From Pseudomonadota bacterium (GTDB lineage: Bacteria; Pseudomonadota; Gammaproteobacteria; Burkholderiales; Rhodocyclaceae): a DNA stretch of 64,000 nt. The notes beneath the pieces are model-generated. The model saw only the letters and a list, made by a program, of their open reading frames with translations. It was not told the DNA's origin and searched no databases. Positions 8,310 through 16,077 of the stretch are shown here, in pieces. The stretch covers positions 1 to 64,000 of the forward strand of contig JAFEDJ010000071.1 in the NCBI GenBank assembly GCA_018241685.1, written 5' to 3'. The number at the start of each line of letters is the position of its first letter. The stretch's first letter is position 1. The position numbers and the translations under genes are program-made.

Positions 8310-10097
8310 TCAGGCAGCGGCCGTCAGCCAGGCCTCGCGCAAGGCCTTGGCCTGGCCCGAGCTGCGCTCTGCCAAGGCCAGTTTGGCGGTATCCGCCGGC
8401 GCGGCCTGAAGCTCCACCTCGAACTCCATCAGCTCATCGCGCCGGAAGGCGTGCACATGCAAGGTTTCGCCGGCCAGCCGGCGGGACAGCAGCTTGTCCA
8501 GGTTGGCGTTGGTGACGCGGATGCCATCCAGCGCGACCAGCACGTCCCCCGCCGAAAGGCCGGCCGCCTGGGCCGCACCGCCGTCGTAGACATTGGCCAG
8601 CTTGACCGCATCACCGTCAGCCGTGGTGCGCACGCCAAGGCCCGGGCTGCTGTTCGGTGCCTCCCACGTCAGGCTCAGACCAAGCCGCTTGAGCCAGACA
8701 TCCAGCGGGAGTTCTTCGGTCCCCTCGACCAGCTCCCGCAGCCAGCGCCCCAGCGCCGGACCGCCGAGCTCCGCGGCCAGCGCGAAGATGCCGTCCTCGT
8801 CCACACCGACGCCGGTGAGCCCATGGCGCTGCCACAGGGTGCGCATCAGATCGTCCAGGCTGCGGGCGCCCTTGCTGTCCGCGCGCAGGCGCAGGTCGAG
8901 CAGCAAGGCCACCAACGAACCCTTGGTGTAGTAGCTGACGATGGCGTTGGGGCTGTTCTCGTCCTGGCGGTAATACTTGGTCCACGCCTCGAAGGACGAC
9001 TCCGCCACGCTCTGCTTGCGGCGGCCGCTGCCCTTATGTACCTGCGTGATGGTCTTGGACAGCAGCGCCAGGTAGTCCTTGTCGGTGATCCGCCCGCTGC
9101 GCACCAGCATCAGGTCGTCGTAGTAGGACGTGAAGCCTTCGAAGGCCCACAGCAGGCGCGTGTAGCCTTCCTGCGTCAGGTCGTAGGGCACGAAGGCCGC
9201 CGGCTTGATGCGCTTGACGTTCCAGGTGTGAAAATACTCGTGGCTGCACAGGCCGAGGAACTGCCGGTAGCCCTCGGTCGCCTCGTCCATGCCCGCATAC
9301 GGGAGATCGTTGCGGCTGCACAGCAGCGCGGTGGACGCCCGGTGCTCGAGGCCGCCATAGCCGTCCCCCACCGCCATGGTCAGGAACACATAGCGGTCCA
9401 TCGGCGCCGGCTCGCCGAACAGGCGGATCTGCGCCTCGCAGATCGGCTTGAGGTCGGCGACCAGGCGCGTCATGTCGCAATCGTGGCGCCCGGTGATGGC
9501 TACCGCGTGGGGCACGCCGCAGGCGTCGAACTCGGCCAGGGCGAAAGTGCCCATCTCGACCGGATGGTCGATCAGCTCGTCGTAATCGTCCGCCCGGTAC
9601 AGGCCGAAGCCGTAGCGCTCTGCCGCGCCGGCCTCTCCGGCCGCTTCCGGCAGGCTGGTGGCCACGCGCCAGCCCGCATCCTTCAGGCCGCGCGGCGGCC
9701 GGATGTCCACGAAATGGGGCAGCTGCTCGCAGCCATGGACCTTCAGAAAGACGCTGGTGCCGTTGAAGAAGCCATGGGTCTGATCCAGATGCGCCGTGCG
9801 CACCGACAGATCCCACGCATACACCGTGTAGTTCACAGTCACCGGCTCATCCAGCCCCGCCGGCAGCCGCCAAGTGTGCTTGTCCTGCTTGACCACCTCC
9901 AGATGGCGGGTGCCGGCCTTGGCGCTCAGGCTCACGATGTTCCTGGCGAACTCGCGGATCATGTAGCTGCCGGGAATCCAGGCCGGCAGGCTGAGAACCT
10001 GCCCTGCCGGGTCGGGGCGCTCGATGCGCAGGGTGATGTCGAACAGATGGGCGGCCGGCTGTGCGGCCTGGATGGTGAACCGGACGGAGCAAGGCAT
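8310..10097 (-). CDS. M61 family metallopeptidase with PDZ domain
   Basis: This 595-aa protein has the glycyl-aminopeptidase (M61) architecture: an N-terminal beta domain (LSLPAWIPGSYMIREFARNI), the zinc site HEYFHTWN with a downstream Glu ligand in WAFEGFTSYYDDL, and a C-terminal PDZ domain (AAGLSAGDVLVALDGIRVTNANLD). No signal peptide is evident, so it is probably cytoplasmic. I preferred the ATG at 10097 (MPCSVRFTI), where similarity to the family begins; an earlier in-frame start adds 21 residues with no family features. It converges with the MATE gene. Confidence 0.9.
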   Translation of the reverse strand: MPCSVRFTIQAAQPAAHLFDITLRIERPDPAGQVLSLPAWIPGSYMIREFARNIVSLSAKAGTRHLEVVKQDKHTWRLPAGLDEPVTVNYTVYAWDLSVRTAHLDQTHGFFNGTSVFLKVHGCEQLPHFVDIRPPRGLKDAGWRVATSLPEAAGEAGAAERYGFGLYRADDYDELIDHPVEMGTFALAEFDACGVPHAVAITGRHDCDMTRLVADLKPICEAQIRLFGEPAPMDRYVFLTMAVGDGYGGLEHRASTALLCSRNDLPYAGMDEATEGYRQFLGLCSHEYFHTWNVKRIKPAAFVPYDLTQEGYTRLLWAFEGFTSYYDDLMLVRSGRITDKDYLALLSKTITQVHKGSGRRKQSVAESSFEAWTKYYRQDENSPNAIVSYYTKGSLVALLLDLRLRADSKGARSLDDLMRTLWQRHGLTGVGVDEDGIFALAAELGGPALGRWLRELVEGTEELPLDVWLKRLGLSLTWEAPNSSPGLGVRTTADGDAVKLANVYDGGAAQAAGLSAGDVLVALDGIRVTNANLDKLLSRRLAGETLHVHAFRRDELMEFEVELQAAPADTAKLALAERSSGQAKALREAWLTAAA

Positions 10098-10179
10098 GGA
10101 ATCGATCGGTGTGAAAATGTGACGGAGCCGTGATTCTACTCGCCACGCGGCACCGGGCACGCTTCCAACGCACTCGTCA

Positions 10180-11106
10180 TCACGGGATGAAGGGCAGATC
10201 GATCAGGTCGCTGCGCGCCGCGCCGGCCGTCATCTGCCGGCACAGGGCGATGAACTCACGCATGCCGGCGGTCACGTACTTGCGCTTGTGGGTCACGAAC
10301 TGGAACTGGCGGCGCAGGTCCAGCTCCGGCGTCTCCACCGGAACCAGGCTGCCGCGCCGGAAGGCCTCGCGCAGCGCCAGGCGGGAAATGCAGCCGATGC
10401 CCACGCCGCTCTCCACCGCCCGTTTGATCGCCTCGGTATGCTCCAGCTCCAGGCGCACCTTGAGCTCACCATTGAAATGGCGCAGCGCCTGGTCGAAGGT
10501 TTCCCGCGTTCCCGAGCCGCTCTCGCGCAGGATCCAGTCCTGGCCGGCCATCTCGTCGAGGCTGATCCGCCCCGCCTTCGCCAGCGGGTGCGACGGCGCA
10601 CAGAAGACCACCAGCTCGTCCTCCACCCACGGCTCCACCAGCAGGTCGGCGTGCCGGCAGGTGCCTTCGATCAGCCCCAGGTCGAGCTCGTAATGAAGGA
10701 GCTGATCGACGATGGTGGTCGAGTTGTGCACTCTCAGCTTCACCTGCGCGCTAGGGTGGCGGCGCAGGAAATCGGCGGCGATCAATGTCGCCAGGTAGTT
10801 GCCGACGGTCAGCGTTGCACCGATCTGCAAGGGCCCGAAATCGGTCTGCCGGGCCAACAGGGACTCGATCTCCACCGCGTGTTCGAGCAGTTGCACCGCG
10901 TGGGGCAGTAGTACCTGCCCCAGCTCGTTGAGGCGCAGAGACTTGCCGATGCGGTCGAACAGCTGGGTGTCGAACTGGCGCTCGAACTCTCCCAGCGCGG
11001 TGCTGGTTGCTGACTGGGACAGGGCCAGTTCGTCCGCCGCCCGCGACACACTCTCCTGGCGGGCCACGGCGACGAAGATTTCCAGCTGGCGTAAGGTGTA
11101 TTTCAT
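10180..11106 (-). CDS. finR: LysR-type regulator, FinR-like
   Basis: This 308-aa LysR regulator has an N-terminal helix-turn-helix (LRQLEIFVAVARQESVSRAA, then LALSQSATSTALGEFERQF) and a periplasmic-binding-protein-like effector domain. It is transcribed away from fpr across a 98-bp AT-rich gap. That is the arrangement of finR and fpr in pseudomonads, where FinR activates the ferredoxin-NADP+ reductase gene under oxidative or thiol stress. The symbol rests on the family and this divergent pairing; the inducer is not evident from sequence. Confidence 0.82.
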   Translation of the reverse strand: MKYTLRQLEIFVAVARQESVSRAADELALSQSATSTALGEFERQFDTQLFDRIGKSLRLNELGQVLLPHAVQLLEHAVEIESLLARQTDFGPLQIGATLTVGNYLATLIAADFLRRHPSAQVKLRVHNSTTIVDQLLHYELDLGLIEGTCRHADLLVEPWVEDELVVFCAPSHPLAKAGRISLDEMAGQDWILRESGSGTRETFDQALRHFNGELKVRLELEHTEAIKRAVESGVGIGCISRLALREAFRRGSLVPVETPELDLRRQFQFVTHKRKYVTAGMREFIALCRQMTAGAARSDLIDLPFIP

Positions 11107-11204
11107 ATCTGCAAAACAGAATATATATATAGATACAATCCATTTTACTGATTTTACAGGCAGGTTAAAATTGCTGCACTACCGCAATCCACTCCTTCGC
11201 CGCC
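11107..11204. promoter_or_regulatory. Divergent finR/fpr promoter region
   Basis: This 98-bp spacer is strikingly AT-rich (ATATATATATAGATACAAT, then TTTTACTGATTTTACAGG) in GC-rich surroundings and must contain both promoters and the presumed LysR operator. I did not assign exact -35 and -10 boxes. Confidence 0.5.
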
Positions 11205-11981
11205 ATGAGCAAACTGAGCACCCAAACCGTCCTGTCCGTTCATCACTGGAACGAATCCCTGTTCAGCTTCAAGGTTACCCGTGACGCCGGCCTGCGCTTC
11301 GACAACGGCCAGTTCGTGATGATCGGCCTGGAAGTGGAAGGTCGCCCGCTCACCCGCGCCTACAGCATCGCCAGCCCCAACTACGAGGAGCATCTGGAGT
11401 TCTTCAGCATCAAGGTCCCCAACGGCCCGCTGACCTCCCGCCTGCAGCACCTCCAGCCGGGCGACCCGATCGTGATCAGCAAGAAGCCCACCGGCACCCT
11501 GGTGCTGTCCGACCTGCTGCCGGGCCGCAACCTGTACCTGTTCTCCACCGGCACCGGCCTCGCCCCGTTCATGAGCGTGATCCAGGATCCGGAAACCTAC
11601 GAGCGCTTCGAAAAGGTCATCCTGCTGCACGGCGTGCGCTATGTGTCCGAGCTGGCCTACAGCGAGTTCATCGAACAGGAGCTGCCGCAGAATGAATTCT
11701 TCGGCGAGGAAGTGCGCAACAAGCTGGTGTACTACCCCACCGTAACCCGCGAGGAGTTCCGCAACCAGGGCCGTGTGACCGAAGTGATCACCACCGGCAA
11801 GCTCTTTGAAGACACTGGCCTGCCGACCATCGACCCGGCCCAGGACCGCGCCATGATCTGCGGCAGCCCGGCCATGCTCGACGACTGCTGCAAGATGCTC
11901 GACGGCCTCGGTTTCAAGATCTCCGAGCACATCGGCGCCCCTGGCGACTACGTGATCGAACGCGCTTTCGTCGAAAAATAA
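11205..11981 (+). CDS. fpr: Ferredoxin-NADP+ reductase
   Basis: This 258-aa flavoprotein exchanges electrons between NADPH and ferredoxin or flavodoxin. It shows the FAD-binding RAYSIASPNYEE motif near residue 50, the isoalloxazine-side KVPNGPLTSRLQ, and the NADP-binding STGTGLAPFMSV. The short C-terminus (YVIERAFVEK) matches the bacterial subclass I or II Fpr found in Pseudomonas and Azotobacter. It is divergent from finR and followed by a hairpin terminator, beyond which the 16-kb transposon begins. Confidence 0.95.
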   Translation: MSKLSTQTVLSVHHWNESLFSFKVTRDAGLRFDNGQFVMIGLEVEGRPLTRAYSIASPNYEEHLEFFSIKVPNGPLTSRLQHLQPGDPIVISKKPTGTLVLSDLLPGRNLYLFSTGTGLAPFMSVIQDPETYERFEKVILLHGVRYVSELAYSEFIEQELPQNEFFGEEVRNKLVYYPTVTREEFRNQGRVTEVITTGKLFEDTGLPTIDPAQDRAMICGSPAMLDDCCKMLDGLGFKISEHIGAPGDYVIERAFVEK

Positions 11982-12003
11982 TACAAAACGCCCCCAACCC
12001 CAG

Positions 12004-12029
12004 CAAAGTCCGGCTCCGGCCGGACTTTG
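12004..12029 (+). terminator. Hairpin terminator of fpr
   Basis: A perfect stem CAAAGTCCGG/CCGGACTTTG with a six-base loop lies 22 nt after the fpr stop. The following tail (TCGTTT) is only weakly T-rich. The transposon target duplication begins three bases after the stem. Confidence 0.6.
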
Positions 12030-12031
12030 TC

Positions 12032-12039
12032 GTTTACCG
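12032..12039. repeat. Target-site duplication, left copy (GTTTACCG)
   Basis: The 8-bp word GTTTACCG immediately outside the left terminal repeat is repeated exactly at 28014-28021 immediately outside the right terminal repeat, as expected after transposition with an 8-bp staggered cut. Confidence 0.9.
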
Positions 12040-12064
12040 GGGTGTTACTAAGCTGTTGGCCCAA
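12040..12064 (+). repeat. Left terminal inverted repeat of the transposon
   Basis: This 25-bp end starts GGGTGTTACTAAGC and finishes TTGGCCCAA. Its reverse complement matches 27989-28013 at 22 of 25 positions. Weaker similarity continues inward (GAGTTAGACGCC here, GACTTAGCGCC in the other end). Confidence 0.9.
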
Positions 12065-12111
12065 TTCCTAAAAATTCAACGAGTTAGACGCCTAGAAGGT
12101 TAACGCCACCA

Positions 12112-12136
12112 AAAAATTAGAATTTTTTCTTTTGGT
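12112..12136 (-). terminator. Possible terminator of the R-M operon
   Basis: On the minus strand, just after the YgjP-like gene, ACCAAAAGAAAAAATTC pairs with the following TTTTTTGGT to give an A/T-rich hairpin. The stem is weak and the assignment tentative. Confidence 0.4.
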
Positions 12137-12145
12137 ATATCTTTC

Positions 12146-12829
12146 TTAGAAAGACCGGCCAGCCCCGTTGTCTCGTAGCCAACTAGCAGCCAATTCCCAT
12201 CGGGGCAGCACCTTCTCAACTTCACTCCAGAATTCCTTGGTATGGTTCCGATGCTTGATGTGGGCAAGTTCATGAACCACCAAATATTCGAGTACGTCTC
12301 CAGGAAGGGACATGACCTTCCAGTGGAAGTTAAGGTTTCCACAATCGGAGCACGACGCCCACCGATTTTGTAATTCCCAAACACGGAGGCGACCGGGGGC
12401 TACCCCCATCCTGGATGCAAAGCGCTCAATGATGCTTGGCAAGCGCTCATATCCTATCTTGCGATACAGCGCGCGAAGCAACTCCTCAGCTTTGGGTAGA
12501 TGGCTTCGTTTCAAAACCAACCGGTCGCCCATCAACGACAGGGGCTCCGGCGTGTCATCCCGTACATCTAGGATGCATGGCTGGCCAGCAACGTAGAACG
12601 ACTCTCCAGAAACAAATTCACGGTTTGGCGCATTGCGGTTTAGCTCGCGCCACAGCGCCACATTCCGATAAATCCAAGGGAGCTTCTTCTCAACGACCTT
12701 GGCCAACTGTTCATCAGAAACTGCTTGTGGCGCACGGATACTTACAGAGCCATCACGCTCTATAAAAATGGCTACGCTCCGACGAGCGGAGCGCAGCACG
12801 GTACATTCGACATCAGCGACTTTCAGCAT
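12146..12829 (-). CDS. YgjP/SprT-like zinc metalloprotease (DUF45)
   Basis: This 227-aa protein has the YgjP-type zinc site HELAHIKHRNH (residues 186-196) and the conserved preceding RWASCSDCGNLNFHWKV segment. Proteins of this type are frequently encoded beside type I restriction subunits, but their role there is unknown. It is the last gene of the hsdM operon. Its ATG shares one base with the hsdR stop (TAATG), so it is almost certainly translationally coupled to HsdR. It could process or remove a restriction subunit or a phage protein; that is speculation from context. Confidence 0.85.
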   Translation of the reverse strand: MLKVADVECTVLRSARRSVAIFIERDGSVSIRAPQAVSDEQLAKVVEKKLPWIYRNVALWRELNRNAPNREFVSGESFYVAGQPCILDVRDDTPEPLSLMGDRLVLKRSHLPKAEELLRALYRKIGYERLPSIIERFASRMGVAPGRLRVWELQNRWASCSDCGNLNFHWKVMSLPGDVLEYLVVHELAHIKHRNHTKEFWSEVEKVLPRWELAASWLRDNGAGRSF

Positions 12830-15800
12830 TAGCTGAGAATATCCGTTTGTCGGGCCTTCGCCAGTTGCACGATATCGTGGGCCAATGCCTCAAAATGTTC
12901 AACGACGACATCTACGCCGCTGTCAACCAAGCGGTCCTCGACCAATCCCTGTAGGTTGGAGACCATCACGCTGTTTCCCCAGAAGCCTGGAGTCGTCATT
13001 TCGTCCTTGAGCATCGGAAGCAGACCGTTCACCAGTGATTTAATGCCGTTCTTGTCTGCTGACGTCAGCTTGATGGACTTCTCTAGGGTTTTGAGCAGCA
13101 TCTCGTAGAAAGGCACCGCTTTGGTATCGACGCCTTCGGTCGGCGCCTTTGAACGCCCAGATTTCGCCGTGCCAACCAAGAGTTCCAGTTGCTTGGCCTG
13201 CTCGTCCCAGTTGTCCTTGTACTTCTTGAGAACCTCTTCGAGCTTCTCTGACAAGGAACCGAACCACGCCGGGTCTTCTTCCATATGCACCGTGATGTGC
13301 TTGCGCAACGAGTGCTCCATTTCAGAGGCCTTGGCCTTCGAAGACTTGCCCTTCTTCACTTGCTCCGGAAAGGCTGCGGACATCAGCTCTACAGGAGGCA
13401 CCTTCATATTGATGCCCAAGCTAACCAAATGCTCATTTATGAGCTTTTTGACCTTCTCACCAGCATTGCCGAAGTTCATGCCCTCATCTTTGAAGCGTTC
13501 CCGAGCCTGCGCCTTCAGCCACGCGAAGCGTTTGGCAGGGGCGATGAAATCTGCGGCCTTCGGGTCGGGAAGAACCGTATTCAGTGCTTGCAAGAACAAC
13601 ATTAGCAGAACCGAGAAGGTTTCCCTCTGCTGGATGTTTTCCAAAAGGTCCATCATCACCTCGAAGACGAGGTAGTCATCTTCAGGGTTGAGCTTCTGAT
13701 TACCCCACTCTTCGGCTTGAGGCAGCTTGTGCTCTTTGAAGAAGTAGACGAGACGAGCGTAGGTGCCCTCAAGTTTCGAGAACTGCTCCTCCATGGAATG
13801 CATGCCCTGGAGGATGTCATTCTGGTCATCGCTGGCGTAGATTTTCAGGGCCTCGCGCAGATGCTTGGTGAGCCCCACGTAGTCGACAATCAGACCAAAT
13901 TTTTTGCCGGGGTAGGTGCGATTCACGCGAGCAATCGCTTGCAGCAGCGTGTGTTCGCGCAACGGCTTGTCGAGGTACATGACCTGCTCAATAGGAGCGT
14001 CAAAGCCGGTCAGCAGCATGTCGCAGACAATCAGGAAGGCGATGCCAGTTTCTGGCTTTTCGTAGTCGAAGCGCTTAAGGAAGTTGTTTACGGCGTCCAA
14101 TTCCTTGGCACGCTTCTTCGCTTCAAGGACACCGGCTAGCTCATTTGTACCATCGACTGAGACAACAACAGCGGCCTTCAAGAAGTTGATACGCTTGAGA
14201 ATGGTGGGGTCTGCATCTGTCCGCTTAACGTACTTCTTGGCATAGTCGGCAACTGCTTTGGCGATTGCCGTCTCGTAACGCAGAGCTGCAACCTTCGAGA
14301 CGCACACAACCTGAGCTTTGAAGCCGTCAGGCATGACGTTCTCGACGTAATGCTTCACCAGGTTCTTGGCCACCTCCGTGATGCGTGCCTCCGCTTCTAG
14401 GATGTCTTCCCGAGTACCGTATTTCTTCTTGATGGCCTCGAGTTCTTCCTCTGTCCGCTCGGCGAACAGGTCGTCGAACTTTTCATCGAAGTCCGACTTG
14501 TGCGACAGCGCTGTGTCTGTCGTTCGGCCGGTATAGACGATGGGCAGCACTGCGCCATCTTCCTGAGCATCTTTCAGCTTGTAGGTGTCGATGTAATCAC
14601 CGAAGCGTTGAACCGTGGTCTGGGCGTGACGTGCCGTAATGAGGGGCGTGCCGGTAAACGCAATTTTGATGGCGTTCTTGAACGCAACCGCCAGATTGTT
14701 ACCGAGGTCTGAATACTGAGTCCGGTGGGCCTCATCAATGAAGATGATTATGCGCTCGGACGAATTCACCTCAGGGAATGGTTTGAGTTTTGGGGCCGCT
14801 AAGGGGATGCCTAGCGCCGACTTGACGCTTTCCGGTAGCTGTTCGGTGGCCTCCCGGAACTTGTGGACCATAACCAAGTAGAGCCCCGAATCATTACCGG
14901 CAAGCTTGTCCTTCAGCTCTTGAGAACTGGCAATGGTCGTAACCTTTTCGCCGGCCAGATGTGCGGTGCCGCCCAGCTGGTCCTCTAGGTCAGTACGGTC
15001 ATTGACCATGACCACCTTAAGGTCGAACAGGTCTTTCGATGAGCGCAGTTTCTTCACGAAGAAGACCATGGTCAGGGACTTGCCCGAACCTTGGGTGTGC
15101 CAGATGACCCCACCGCGGCCGGCGCCTTCCTTAGACCGGATGCGGACGAGTGACTTGAGGATGGCCCGATACTGTTGGTAGCGGCATACAACCTTGATGA
15201 GCTTGTCCCGCTTGGTGGTGAACAGACAGAAGTTCTGCAAGATATCGAGCAGAGTTGGCTTGGGCAGCATGCCCTGGATAAGAACTTCTTGAGCCCGCGC
15301 GGTGCCTCCCAAGGGAGGGGCATAAGCCTGATACTCGACAGGTTCGATGGAGCGCCAGGTTTGGAACTCATCCATTTCGACAGTAATAGAACCGTACTCA
15401 GCCTGCGTGCCAGTTGTCGCCACAGAGAACAGGTTGAAATGGAATAGGCGCTCCTCGCCTTCCTTTACGCCACCTTTGGTTGATTCATCGCGACGTTCGG
15501 AGTAGCGGAAGATTTGGCGCTTGGCTTCCTCCAGGGGGAGGCTGGTAAAAGTGTTGGCTTCTTTGGCCTCAATGACCACGAGAGGCAAGCCATTCACGAA
15601 CAGCACGATGTCCGGGCGGATGTGTTCCTTGGCTTGGCCAGGGGTGTCGATGCGGAACTGGTTGATGGCCAGGAAATGGTTGTTGTTTGGATTGTCGAAG
15701 TCGATGAAGCGTGCCTTGCGCTTCACTATGCCAGAGGGGGTTTCGTGGTCGAGGTCATCGACCCCTGCTAGCAATGCCTCATGGACGGCTTTGTTGGCTT

Positions 15801-16062
15801 CAACCAAAGAACCGGGCCGATTAGTGATGTGCTCGAACAGGAATTCGAGCTGTGCATCCGTTAGCCAAGGTTGGCCCGCCTCATCCAGGTTGATGGTCCG
15901 AACAGCCTTGAAGAACACACTCGTGAGCGCAACCTCCTTGAAGCTGCTCCGATAACTGCTTTCGGGTGAGGAAGGTAGGGACTCGCCGTGGTCGACCACA
16001 TTCCAGCCAAGGCTGACTAGCTGGTCGAGGAATGGTTTTTCAACTTGTAAGCGTTCGGACAT
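12829..16062 (-). CDS. hsdR: Type I restriction enzyme, R (motor/nuclease) subunit
   Basis: This 1077-aa subunit translocates and cuts unmodified DNA as part of an HsdR2M2S complex. The PD-ExK nuclease is visible as P150-D151 and E165-A-K167. It is followed by the superfamily 2 helicase motor: Walker A TQGSGKS at 323-329, DEAH at 443-446 and FTGTPL shortly after. The C-terminal part is helical and should bind HsdM. The length is normal and the frame is intact. It lies 15 nt after the phosphoesterase-STAND-like gene and overlaps the protease gene by one base. Confidence 0.96.
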   Translation of the reverse strand: MSERLQVEKPFLDQLVSLGWNVVDHGESLPSSPESSYRSSFKEVALTSVFFKAVRTINLDEAGQPWLTDAQLEFLFEHITNRPGSLVEANKAVHEALLAGVDDLDHETPSGIVKRKARFIDFDNPNNNHFLAINQFRIDTPGQAKEHIRPDIVLFVNGLPLVVIEAKEANTFTSLPLEEAKRQIFRYSERRDESTKGGVKEGEERLFHFNLFSVATTGTQAEYGSITVEMDEFQTWRSIEPVEYQAYAPPLGGTARAQEVLIQGMLPKPTLLDILQNFCLFTTKRDKLIKVVCRYQQYRAILKSLVRIRSKEGAGRGGVIWHTQGSGKSLTMVFFVKKLRSSKDLFDLKVVMVNDRTDLEDQLGGTAHLAGEKVTTIASSQELKDKLAGNDSGLYLVMVHKFREATEQLPESVKSALGIPLAAPKLKPFPEVNSSERIIIFIDEAHRTQYSDLGNNLAVAFKNAIKIAFTGTPLITARHAQTTVQRFGDYIDTYKLKDAQEDGAVLPIVYTGRTTDTALSHKSDFDEKFDDLFAERTEEELEAIKKKYGTREDILEAEARITEVAKNLVKHYVENVMPDGFKAQVVCVSKVAALRYETAIAKAVADYAKKYVKRTDADPTILKRINFLKAAVVVSVDGTNELAGVLEAKKRAKELDAVNNFLKRFDYEKPETGIAFLIVCDMLLTGFDAPIEQVMYLDKPLREHTLLQAIARVNRTYPGKKFGLIVDYVGLTKHLREALKIYASDDQNDILQGMHSMEEQFSKLEGTYARLVYFFKEHKLPQAEEWGNQKLNPEDDYLVFEVMMDLLENIQQRETFSVLLMLFLQALNTVLPDPKAADFIAPAKRFAWLKAQARERFKDEGMNFGNAGEKVKKLINEHLVSLGINMKVPPVELMSAAFPEQVKKGKSSKAKASEMEHSLRKHITVHMEEDPAWFGSLSEKLEEVLKKYKDNWDEQAKQLELLVGTAKSGRSKAPTEGVDTKAVPFYEMLLKTLEKSIKLTSADKNGIKSLVNGLLPMLKDEMTTPGFWGNSVMVSNLQGLVEDRLVDSGVDVVVEHFEALAHDIVQLAKARQTDILS

Positions 16063-16077
16063 GTCGATTGGAGGCTC

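Noticed and set aside
8040..10133. 697-codon frame antisense to the M61 peptidase
   Set aside because: No recognisable motif; the minus-strand protein has an intact zinc site and PDZ domain.
12031..12040. Alternative 7- or 9-bp readings of the target duplication
   Set aside because: Only the 8-bp register GTTTACCG leaves the two terminal repeats starting at the same base (GGGTGTTA) on both ends.
12032..12064. Island boundary as a tRNA attachment site of an integrative element
   Set aside because: No tRNA or integrase is present, and the ends are inverted repeats with an 8-bp duplication, which fits DDE transposition rather than site-specific recombination.
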